From the NCBI GenBank assembly GCA_023634235.1, contig JAMKCF010000007.1, forward strand, positions 16,994,592 through 17,058,591: a stretch of 64,000 nt of DNA. The letters are read 5' to 3'. Below the pieces are notes generated by a model. That model saw only the letters and a program-made list of their open reading frames with translations. It was not told the origin of the DNA and made no database searches. The stretch's first letter is position 1. Each line of letters begins with the position of its first letter. Source of the stretch: Pisaster brevispinus (taxonomy: Eukaryota > Echinodermata > Asteroidea > Forcipulatida > Asteriidae). A program made the translations under genes and the position numbers. Below are positions 35,840-46,958 of the stretch, in pieces.

Positions 35840-37821
35840 CTCAGCGTCCCTTGTCCGCTAACAAAAGCACCCTTTCCAAGCTCATATGAACTTGAAACTT
35901 CATATTTAGTTAGATATTTATTAGGAGATGAAACCGCTTCAGTTACGTCATGATGACGTCATCAGGTATCGAGTTACGTTAAATCAAAGTTTAATATTTG
36001 AAAAAATCATAACTCCAAAACTACACAATGGATTTTCACAATCTATACATCATCGGATAGGCCTGGTATGACTCTAAAAACGCTACACTGAACGCGACCT
36101 CATTTGACATTGACTTCCGGTTCAAACCGGAAGTTGAATATTTAAAAAATTCATATCTCAAAAACTACTGATCGTTTCGTCACAATTTTTACATCAGATT
36201 GTAGATCTATGATCCTTCCGAAACTTTTGCACAGAAATGATGCCAATATGACCTTAACTTCTGGTCCTAAATGGGTGTTACAGCCAAAATTAGTATTAAC
36301 CGCAGTTTATGTGTGTATGGAGAAAAGCGCTGTAACTGACTGTCCGCTCCATTATTCATAAGGTTCAAAGTCCACGAAGCCTGTGCATATAGTCCCACAC
36401 AACGGAAATGTATCATTGCGTTGCTTATTCTTGTACGTTGTAACAACACGGTCCCGCACATAAAAAACTCAAACTCATTCAAAGTTCAGTGTGAATTTAG
36501 TTCCGCTGTGCTCGTCTGATGGCTTAATGGAAAACAAGGAATAAAAGAGGAGGTTTTACTGAGATGTCCACCTGCTTTAGGGATTTGTATGACTTTGACT
36601 AAATGACAAAAACTTCAACTGAAAAAGAACGACATTGGTTTGTTTCTCATCAAACACCGAGACTCACGTCACGTTGATCGACGTGACCATGCCTGCCAAA
36701 GGCGCTCTAGGCCCTCTGAGTATGCCCTTCAGACACGGTGATTAAAATGGTAAGCTTTATTTCAAAATCACCGTTAAAAAGTGGGGGCATTCCTTTTTTG
36801 TCTACAATAATGTTGATATCCATGAACTTGCCTAGTGTTTTTTATTTTGTTTTTTTACTTTCAAAAAACATTATTTTTGTCATGGTTTAATTTTTAACTA
36901 TCGGATTGAATTGATGCTTATCCCCGCTCAGGTATATTATGTATATGTACTGTGTATGGAAAAAAACATAACTCTTGAACCAAAAAGGGTTTTGACTTTA
37001 TGCTAACCATGTACTTAGACCTTAGTGTGTCAATGAAACCACATTTTTACAAAAAAAAAACATATCTGGAAAACTATAACTGCTACATACCAGATCTTTG
37101 GTCCATGTGAAAGACCATGGAGTGTATTTTTTTTTTTTTTTTACACAAAGTGCGACCCTATGCAGCTCTGTGACCTTTACTTCTGGTCGAAACTGAAAGA
37201 TGCTTATTCCATACTTAAAAACTTCATATCCCATTAACCAAAAAAGGGTTGAGACCTAAAACTTTACATACTTAGACCCGAGTGTGTAGATGAAACCGCA
37301 GTTATTTTCGGGATGATGACGACTCGATGGCGTCCTTACATTAAATTAACCTTTATCCGGAGAACCAAATTTGTATATACATAACTTGCACCATCCCCAA
37401 TGATTACACAAACTGTGTCTCCCTGTGAGCTTCAATTCTGGTCAAAACTGAGAGCTTAAGTGAAAATAATCACTCCCGGTCTTCGTTTTGAGGCCTGCAA
37501 ACAATATGATCTTGAAATCAGATGGTCCCTCTATATCGAATACAGTTTTACCCATAGGACTGTCAATTCCAGCAAAACAATAACTATGAATCTCAATGTT
37601 TTGATAATAAAATGAGCTATGAAAACGGAATGATTTAATCAGTTTTTTAATTTATCAAAGTTTTTCATTTCAAATACGAAATCTTCTACCATTCACTTTA
37701 CGTATCAATTTGTCGTACTAAGTTTTTTTCGGTTTTTGCTTTGAAAACACTACCTCTGCTAACTCGAAAATGTCTATACCGAACACCTTGTTTTTGTTAT
37801 GGAACAAAAAATTATGTCTAG
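35742..37821 (+). mobile_element. Helitron-like element, family A, intact plus-strand copy
   Basis: This 2.08-kb element starts AGGTGTTCGGGC with a hairpin (GGGCATTCAGCCC), a T tract and a long CTT microsatellite at 35807-35840. Its first ~600 bp are family-B-like and the rest is family-D-like, so it is a chimera of the two. It ends with the GTTTTTGTT hairpin and CTAG. It provides the uninterrupted reference for the split element at 17325-43607. Confidence 0.78.
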
Positions 37822-39796
37822 TGTATTCTTATGTTTGTTCTAAAAAAAATACACACAAACGTTGTCCGCTAATGTTTTGCTTTTTCCCAAGCTCGTATGG
37901 TCATGAAACTTGGCAACCATTTTACACAAGATTAGTGGATGAAACAGAAGTTTTCACGTAATGATGACGTCCTCTGATGATTTATTAGGTAATTAAAAGT
38001 AATTAATTTTTCAACAAACATAACTCAAAGACCGCGGACTTTCAATTCTTTCTTTTTTCTTGAATCTAAAGAACATTGGATACTTATCATTTCGTACATG
38101 GGAATGAATACATTTAAAGATGTATTTCTAGGTGAAAACGAGCGTTAAAATATTGAAATCTAGACCAATACCGAGCGCATTGTGTGGCATCCAATCCAGT
38201 ATGACGTGCACACAAAACCGCACAACGTGCAGCATGCAGCCATAATATACATTGTGTGGCAATCCTGGAAAGCCCATTGAATATCATTGCGTTGTTTATC
38301 CGTGTATGTACATGTACGAACAACACGTCCCGCGCTTAAACCCAAACTCATTCAAAGTTCAGTGTGAATTTAGTTCCGTTGTGCTCGTCTGATGGCTTAA
38401 TGGAAAACAAGGAATAAAAGAGGAGGTTTTACTGAGATGTCCACCTGCTTTAGGGATTTGTAAGACTTTGACTAAATGACAAAAACTTCAACTGAAAAAG
38501 AACGACATTGGTTCGTTTCTCATCAAACACCGAGGACCACATCACGTTGATCTGCGTGACCATGCCTGCCAAAGGCGCTCTAGGTCCGCTGAGTATGCCC
38601 TTCAGACACGGTGATTAAAATGGTAAGCTTTTATTTCAAAACCACCGTTAAAAAGAGGGGGCATTCCTTTTTTGTCTACAATAATATTGATATGTTTCAT
38701 CCATGAACTTGCCTAGTGTTTTGTTTTTGTTTTTTTACTTTCAAAAATCATTATTTTGTCATGGTTTAATTTTCAACTATCGGATTGAATTGATGCTAAT
38801 CCCCGCTCAGGTATATTATGTATATGTACTGTGTATGGAAAAAACATAACTAGTGAACCAAAAAGGGTTTTGACTTTGGGCTAACCATGTACTTAGACCT
38901 TAGTGTGTCAATGAAACCACAGAGGTTTTCGGCATGATTACGTCATCAATGACGTCATAACATTGAATCAATGTTTAATTTTTACAAATGGAAAACTATA
39001 ACTGCTACATACCAGATCTTTGGTCTATATGAAAGACCATGGAGTGTATTTTTTTAATTTTACACAAAGTGTGACCCTCTGTGACCTTTACTTCTGGTCG
39101 AAACTGAAAGATGCTTATTCCATACTTAGAAACCTCATATCCCATTAACCAAAAAATGGTTGAGACCTAAAACTTTACATGTACTTAGACCTGAGTGTTT
39201 AGATGAAACCGCAGTTATTTTCGGGATGATGACGACTCCATGGCGCCCTTACATTAAATTAACCTTTAATATGTAAACAATTTTAATACGGAGAACCAAA
39301 ATTGTTATATACATAACTTGCACCATCCCCAATGATTACACAAATTGTGTCTCCCTGTGAGCTTTAATTCTGGTCAAAACTGAGAGCTTAAGTGAAAATA
39401 ATCACTCCCGGTCCTCGTTTTGAGGCCTGCAAACAATATGATCTTGAAATCAGATGGTCCCTCTATATCGAATACAGTTTTACCCATAGTACTTTCAATT
39501 CCAGCAAAACAAAAACTAAAAGCCAGTAACATCTTCACAAACTTAACAGATACTTATGAATTTCAATTTATTGATAATAAAATGAGCTATGAAAACGGAA
39601 TGATTTCATCAGTTTTTAAATTTATCAAAAGTGTTTTATTTAAATTTCGAAATCTTTTACCATTCACTTTAGGTATCAATTTGTCGTTCTAAGTTATGTT
39701 TATTCGGTTTTCTCTTTAAAAACACTACCTCTGCTAACTCGATAATGTTTACACCGAACACCTTGTTTTTGTTATGCAACAAAAACTTATGTCTAG
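37822..39796 (+). mobile_element. Helitron-like element, family D, copy 2
   Basis: This 1.98-kb unit has the GTGTATT/AATACAC 5' hairpin and a CTAG 3' end. It is close to copies 1 and 3, with small indels. The donor-like GTAAGC after a conserved 'gattaaaatg' block is near 38620. No protein family was recognised. Confidence 0.65.
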
Positions 39797-41781
39797 TGTA
39801 TTCTTATGTTTGTTCTAAAAAAAAATACACACCAACGTTGTCCACTAATGTTTTGCTTTTTCCCAAGCTCGTATGGTCATGAAACTTGGCAACCATTTTG
39901 CACATGATTAGTGGATGAAACACAAGTTGTCACGTAATAATGACGTCATCTGATGATTTATTAGGTAATTAAAAGTAATTAATTGTTCTCAAATTTCCAG
40001 CTTTTTCTAACAACAAACATAACTCAAAGACCGCGGACTTTCAATTATTTCTTTTTTCTTGAATCTAAAGAACATTGCATACTTATCATTTCGTACATGG
40101 GAACGAATAGATTTTAAGGTGTATTTCTAGGTGAAAACGAGCGTTAAAATGTTGAATTCTAATCCAATACCGAGCGCACAGTGTGGCATCCAATCCAGCA
40201 TGACGTGCACACAAAACCGCACAGCGTGCAGCATGCAGCCATACATTGTGTGCAAATCCTGGAAAGCCCATTGAACATCATTGCGTTGTTTACTCGTGTA
40301 TGTATTAACACGTTGTCCCGCACTGAAACCCAAACTCGTTCAAAGTTCAGTTTAAATTTAGTTCCGTTGTGCTCGTCTGATGGCTTAATGAAAAACAAGG
40401 AATATAAATGAGGATTTACTGAGATGTCCACCTGCTTTAGGGATTTGTATGACTTTTACTAAGTGCCAAAAACTTCGACTGAAAAAGAACGACATTGGAT
40501 CGTTTCTCATCAAACACCGAGACCCACGTCACGTTGATCGACGTGACCATGCCTGCCAAATGCGCTCTAGGCCCGCTAAGTATGCCCTTCAGACACGGTA
40601 ATTAAAATGGTAAGCTTTATTTCTAAATCACCGTTAACAAGAGGGGGCATTCCTTTTTTCGTATACAATATGTTGATTTGATTCATCAATGAACTTGTTA
40701 AGTGGTTTTGGGTTTTTTTTTTTACTTTCAAGAAATATTATTTTATCATAGAATTTTTCAACTATCGGATTGAATTGATGCTAATCCCCGTTCAGGTTGA
40801 ATATGAGTATGTACTGTATATGAAAAAAATCATATCTCGTGAACCAAAAAGGGTTTTGACTTTAAGCTACTCATGTACTTAAACCTTATTGTGTCAATGA
40901 AACCACTTAGGTTTTTGTCATGATGACGTCATCAATGACGTCATAACATTAAATCAATGTTTAAATTTTACAAAAAAACATCTGAAAAAAACATAACTGC
41001 TACATACCAGATCTTTGGACCATGTGAAAGACCCTGGATTGTATTTTTAAAATTATTTTACACCTCCAAAGTTCACTCTCAGTGACCTTTACTGAAAGAT
41101 GAGTATTCCATACTTAAAAACCTCATATCCCATTAACCAAAAAAGGGTTGAGACCTAAAACTTTACATGTACTTAGACCTGAGTGTGTAAATGAAACCGC
41201 AGTTATTTTCGGGATGATGACGACTCGATGGCGTCCTTACATAAAATTAACCTATAATATGTAAACAATTTATATACGGAGAACCAAAATTGTTACATGC
41301 ATAACTTGCACTATCCCCAATGATAACACAAATTGTATCTTCCTGTGAACTTCAATTCTGGTCAAAACTGAAAGCTTAAGTGAAAATAATCACCCCGGTC
41401 CTCATTTTGAGGCCTGCAAACAATATGATCTTAAAATCAGATGGTCCCTCTATATGAAAAAAGTTTTACCTATAGGTCTTTCAATTCAAGCAAAACAATA
41501 ACTTAAAACCTGTTACAATTTCAAAAACTTAGCAGATGCGTATGAATCTCAATGTCTTGATAAAAAATGAGCTATGAAAATGGAATGATTTCATAAGTTT
41601 TAAAATTTATCAAAGTGTTTTATTTTTTAATTTCGAAATCTTTTAACATTCACTTTACTCATCAATTTGTCGTCCTAAGCTATGTTTATTCGTTTTTTCT
41701 TTGAAAACACTACCTCTGCTAACTCGAAAATGTCTTCACCGAACACCTTGTTTTTGTTATGCAACAAAAACTTAAGTCTAG
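39797..41781 (+). mobile_element. Helitron-like element, family D, copy 3
   Basis: This is the last unit of the plus-strand array (1.99 kb). Its CTAG at 41778-41781 is followed by a T and then directly by the right half of the interrupted family-B element ('agatatgaa'). The join can be compared with the intact version near 43075. Confidence 0.68.
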
Positions 41782-42124
41782 TTAGATATGAATTTTTTAA
41801 ATATTCAACTTCCGGTTTGAACCGGAAGTCAAGGTCAAATGAGGTCGCGTTCAGTGTAGCGTTTTTAGAGTCATACCAGGCCTATCCGATGATGTATAGA
41901 TTGTGAAAATCCATTGTGTTGTTTTGGAGTTATGATTTTTTCAAATATTAAGCTTTGATTTAACGTAACTCGACACCTGATGACGTCATCATGACGAAAC
42001 CAAAAATGGTTTCATCTACTAATGAATATCTAACTATGTTTCAAGTTTCAAGTTTATGTGAGCTTAGGAAGTATGTCTTTGTTAGCGGACAATCGACGGC
42101 GAGAAGAAGCTGAAGAAGTAAAAA

Positions 42125-43476
42125 CTAGACATAAGTTTTTGTTCCGTAACAAAAACAAGGTGTTCGGTGTAGACATTTTCGAGTAAGCAGAGGTAGTGTT
42201 TTCAAAGAGAAAACCGAAAAAACATAACTTAATACGTCAGATAATATTTCAGAGCGGGATAAAAGCATGAACAGTTGTTTGTTAAAATGTCAAGACAAGG
42301 TCACCAACATATTCATTTCTGTGAAATATGTGAAGCCCATGTTGAAATAATTATAAAAACTCTGCCAAAGGCTTCTAGTAAAACTGTATTTTGAACTGTT
42401 TTTAACCCACCGCAAGATGGCACTCTTAATTTTGTTTTTAACCAGACCCTTGTCAGACTGCAACATTGTTAAAATCAACTCCATAAAAAGTTGCCACTTT
42501 TAATTACAATGCACTTTCGGTTTTAACTGGAAGTAAAAGACACGTAATTTCATGCAAACAATTAAAATCGAAGACCTATATTACCTTTGTATAATCCCGC
42601 AAAAAAAGCAACCCAGGGTCTCTTACCCATTTAACATTTAAATGACGTAGATTTCCGAGGCAGCATCTGTCACAGAGCGAGCAAATAATAAAATCCCAGA
42701 GCGGGATAAAAGCATGAACAGTTGTTTGGTATAGCGCCACCCCCGCTTGTGGAATGTTTCCGTTACGTGGGACTGTACACACAGGCTTCGTGGACTTGGA
42801 ACCTTATGGTTTTCATTACGTGGGACTGTACACACAGGCTTCGTGTTGCACACACACTCACGCAGGCTTCGTGGACTTTGAACTTTATGATTCATGGCGC
42901 TGAACAGTCGGCTACAGTGCTTTTATGTACAAAGATTAAATGCGCGTTAATACTAACGTTGGCTGTAACACCCAGAAGTTAAGGTCATATTGGCATCATT
43001 TCTGTGCAAAAGTTTCGGAAGGATCACAGAACTGCAATCTGATGTAAAAATTGTGATAAAATGATCAGTAGTTTTTGAGATATGAATTTTTTTAATATTC
43101 AACTTCCGGTTTGAACCGGAAGTCAAGGTCAAATGAGGTCGCGTTCAGTGTAGCGTTTTTAAAGTCATACCAGGCCTATCCGATAATGTATAGATTGTGA
43201 AAATCCACTGTGTAGTTTTGGAGTTATGATTTTTTCAAATATTAACCTTTGAATTAATGTAACTCGACAACCGATGAAGTCATCATGACGAAACTAAAAA
43301 TGGTTTCATCTACTAATGAATATCTAACTATGTGTGAAGTTTCAAGTTTATGTAAGCTTAGGAAGTGTGTCTTTGTTAGCGGACAATCGACGCCGAGAAG
43401 AAGAAGAAGAAGTAAAAAAAAAAAAAAAAAAAAACGAACAATAAGAAGAGGTCTTCGGACTTTTGTCCGAACACCT
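42125..43476 (-). mobile_element. Helitron-like element, family B, copy inside the interrupted element
   Basis: This 1352-bp minus-strand unit inserted into the A tract (T tract on the element strand) of the family-B element whose 5' end is at 43528. Both 5' hairpins are visible side by side at 43450-43476 and 43500-43528. The copy carries a few unique changes in the short internal repeat near 42860. Confidence 0.78.
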
Positions 43477-44157
43477 AAAAAAAAAAAAAACAATAAGAAG
43501 AGGTCTTCGGACTTTTGTCCGAACACCTAATAAGAAGAAGTATTAAGAAAAAAAAACAAAAACCGAACAATAATAAGAGGTGTTCCGGGCTGAATGCCCG
43601 AACACCTAATAATAGTAATATATAATTTATTTGCACCTCTTTTTTACTTGAACATCTTTTGCAGGTGCGGGAAGAGGAGTATGTATCATTTTGTGTCAAA
43701 CCCATGCCTCTTTTTAAATCATTGAATTTGAATTAGTAACATACAAAAGAGCATCTCCTGACAATAACAGTTTTGGAGAAAGAAAAATACAAATTTATGT
43801 TGACTTTGATAACAGATATCGGCGTTGTCGAACAAAATAAATGACACAAAGCTTAACAATTTTAGATGACTGTAATATTAATATATAGTTTAGGAAGTGA
43901 CGGAGCTGGTATCATGTCTTACAAGGCTAGATCTTTTGTTGTTGAGAGAAGCAAAACCAATTAAATTGTGAAAGTGGTTTATTTATAATGCATGTACTAA
44001 AGAACGGGATTCAGTTTAATGTACTCCGTGTTTAGGGTTAAGCTCATTGTTTCCAAATTGTATTTGTAAAGCAATTTACGAAGACGCTAGAAAAACCAAC
44101 ATACATGTATTGATGTTAAGAAAAGAACATCAAATTATTTGATCTTCTTATGCAAAT

Positions 44158-45216
44158 ATACATGGCACAACTATGCAAATTTATACATTATTCATCATGA
44201 AATTCAAAAATATAACAAAATCTGGGCAACGATCAGAAAAAGGCCTAGTTTCTTCCCTTTATCAAGTCAATACATTGGTTTCTTACTCAATTTATATATA
44301 TAGTATATAAAACTGAGCAATAAACACATCCATTTTGCCCTTTCCTTCATCATTTTCTTTCAATATATATAACTTTTTGGTTTACATTTTTTCCTCACGA
44401 AAGTTCCCAAAGGCAAAGGGATGGTGACTTTAATTTTACTAGGTTTTATTTCCTGAAAAGTTTCGAATTCTACCATTAGATTCATACCAAAAGGAATACA
44501 ATTACCAATAGTTGTTATCAGTGTTGATGGTTTCATATCAACTACTCACACGACCAGCCAGTTGTCTGTGCCTGTCTGGTGTTGTGAGTCTGACAACGAG
44601 ACCACTTTAACGAGTCTCGGGTCAGAATTTACCTGGATCCAAGGTCCAATGTATGGGCCCCGACCCATTTTTGTGTCAGGCTGACCCGGAAACTGGTATA
44701 CATGGCACAACTATGCAAATTTATACATTATTCATCATGAAATTCAAAAATATAACAAATGTGGGCACCGGTCAGATTAAGGCCTAGTTGCTTCCCTTTA
44801 TCAAGTCAATACATTGGTTTCTTACACAATTTACATTATATTATATAAAACTGAGCAATAAACACATACATTATGCCCTTTCCTTCATCATTTTTTTTCA
44901 ATTATAACTTTTTGGTTTACATTTTTTCCTCACGAAGGTTCCCAAAGGCAAAGGGATGGTGACTTAAATTTTACTAGGTTTTATTTCCTGAAAAGTTTCA
45001 CATTCTACCATTAGATTCATACCAAAAAGAAGACAATAGTTGTTATCAATTGATGGTTTCATATCAACTACTCAGCCAGTTGTCTGTGCTTCTCTGGTGT
45101 TGTAAGTCTGACAACGAGAAGATTTTAACGATTCTCGAGTCAGAATTGACCTGGGTCCAAGGTCCATCGTATGGGCCCCGACCCATTTCTGTGTCAGGCT
45201 GACCCGGAAACTGGTT
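44158..45216. repeat. 540-bp tandem duplication carrying GGGTCA/TGACCC motifs
   Basis: Two direct copies, 44158-44697 and 44698-45216, share blocks from 'acatggcacaactatgcaaa' to 'tgacccggaaactggt'. The second duplication unit has only one copy (about 55700-56235), so this repeat arose after the larger duplication or was lost there. The right part is rich in GGGTCA/TGACCC words. Confidence 0.85.
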
Positions 45217-46958
45217 TACAAATTGTGATTGATTTTAGCTCGGATTCTGCGTCAGTATGACTTATTCCTGGGTCAATTTGACACAGATTCCGGGTCATAC
45301 TGACACAGAAATGGGTCAGGCGACCTATGACCCTGAACTTGTATGTACCGGGGTGTATTGCCATTTTGGAGCAAGGCAGAGCAAGGGAGTAAACACAGTG
45401 GTTACACAGAAACGGTGCTACAATTTATACAAACATGCATCAATACATGGCCGTTAGTCAGACTGACATGATTATGTACCCACAACTTGGGATCCTACTG
45501 CTGTACAATGTATTGTTACTACAATGGTGTGTGATGCAAACAAAGTTATAGACAGTGTCAATTATAACGATTATAAACACAAACACAAATGAAGGAGCTT
45601 GAACCCGGACTAGTTTAGGCTATACTATATTATTATACTAGATTAATTTTCTAGAACAAATAAGGTGACTTTTATGTCATTTTACTGTCAGAAATGAAAC
45701 TATAAAACTGGTTTACCTTGTATACAAAAAGATTGACTTTGGAAATTTCAATGAGTTTATGCAAATTCTTGAAAAAGGTTTTTCATTTTGGAAACAAGTC
45801 CACCAACAAAAAGAATTTGTTCCTTCTTCTTCTTCTTTTACCCCTTTTATTTCCATTCCTTTTTCTGACAAAAGTTTCATAGTTCGTAAGCCCTCAGTCC
45901 CGTTAAAAATGCAATTTCAGTGGAACTACGCACACTATGCCTCATCCTTACTGGCTATTGTTAACATGTAATGTCTTGAGTAACATAATTTTCTTTTTGA
46001 ACTCATAATCTTATATAGAACAGGCCAACCTGAATCTAGGATTGTGGCTTTAGTGTTAATGAGTGTCCCACCCAAGGCAATACATGACAAACACCTAAAA
46101 GACACTTTGGCCAAACATTACAGATCTCTTAACCTTATATACCTGACAGTTGTGGTTGAGAAATTCTCACTTTAGACTTTACAGTTAAAGGTCAAATGTA
46201 AATTGTAAAATGCAAATCAGTTTGTCACATTATGTTATCCTTGTAAATTGGATTATTATGCACGGAGGAAGCATCTGTACTTCAGCTAAAGTGAGAGTAA
46301 CTTTGTCTTCGATTTAATACAACATTTAGTGAATTTGATTGTTTCAGGCTTGCAACTGTCTGACAACGTTCAACAAAATGTTATTGTGGAGTATTCCAAA
46401 GTTCAGGTCTATCAATATTTAAATTAAATTAGGTTGGCAAATGGTATACTATAATTTGTTGCGTTTGGCTGGTGGGTACACGTATTTAAATAGATGGAAA
46501 ACCAAGCGGTAAGCTGGATGAAAGAAATTGGGGGTAGTTTTTTCTTACAGTTGATCCTTTGAACTGTTGTAAAATGCAATGGATTGGGCTTATCTGGAAG
46601 GATGGGGGTAAAGTCATAATAAATTGTTGAGAGAGTTATGCACTAGCGAGTGGTTTTGCTGCGACAGCTACGGTACACGTGCTTCCCATGTTACTAATGT
46701 TTTAGCCATTTTGGGGGGGCAAACGCTTGGCACAAATGCTTGAAGTGAAATTACAGTGAAATTATTACATTTTGGTTGTGATGTGCAAATAGATACAAAT
46801 GTCAGATGTCAACGCAAAATAAAAAGCATTGCATGAACTGGGATGACTGACAGACAAACTGTACTACTTGTGTATACCATAAAAACAATTTTTATCAAAA
46901 TGGTGAATTCTTTAATTAGCTTGTCCCCGAAAAACTTACATCTTTTCTTATAAAAACC

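Larger units (their letters stand above)
21886..41781 (+). mobile_element. Plus-strand array of nine Helitron-like units
   Basis: This 19.9-kb block interrupts one minus-strand family-B element within a T tract. The uninterrupted sequence is preserved at about 43063. The block contains nine 3' ends, each with CCGAACACCT or a close variant, a hairpin and CTAG: at 25022, 27985, 30984, 32385, 34389, 35739, 37821, 39796 and 41781. It shows five AGGTGTTCGG 5' ends (21886, 21943, 30987, 31038, 35742). Units follow each other head to tail, so the block grew either by repeated insertion into the T tract just inside the 5' end or by rolling-circle concatemer formation. No target duplication is visible at the outer junctions. 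Confidence 0.78.
20723..43528 (-). mobile_element. Helitron-like element, family B (interrupted copy)
   Basis: The parts of this minus-strand element lie at 20723-21885, 41782-42124 and 43477-43528. It is split by the plus-strand array (21886-41781) and by another family-B copy (42125-43476), and it carries a 216-bp MITE at 21396-21611. Removing these inserts leaves about 1342 bp, essentially the same as the intact copy at 19375-20714, which strongly supports this reading. Its 5' hairpin is the one ending at 43528. Confidence 0.78.
17325..43607 (-). mobile_element. Outermost Helitron-like element (family A), interrupted
   Basis: The element reads on the minus strand from AGGTGTTCGG at 43607 to a terminal CTAG at 17325. 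Its own DNA is 17325-19374, the 8 bases at 20715-20722, and 43529-43607. Everything else inside is inserted into its GAA/CTT microsatellite. The two main pieces total about 2.13 kb, close to the uninterrupted family-A copy at 35742-37821 (2.08 kb). It has a 5' hairpin with GGTGTTCGGGC, CCGAACACCT before the 3' hairpin (GTTTTTGTT/AACAAAAAC) and CTAG at the end. No helicase or Rep is encoded, so it is non-autonomous. An exact 13-bp repeat (AATAATAGTAATA) lies immediately outside its right end (43608-43620) and one base outside its left end (17311-17323), which is unexpected for a Helitron. Confidence 0.75.

Noticed and set aside
21886..41781. Retrovirus or LTR retrotransposon reading of the repeated ends
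   Set aside because: There is no gag, protease, RT or integrase frame, no primer-binding site or TG...CA ends. The hairpin-CTAG ends and asymmetric inverted repeats fit a rolling-circle element better.
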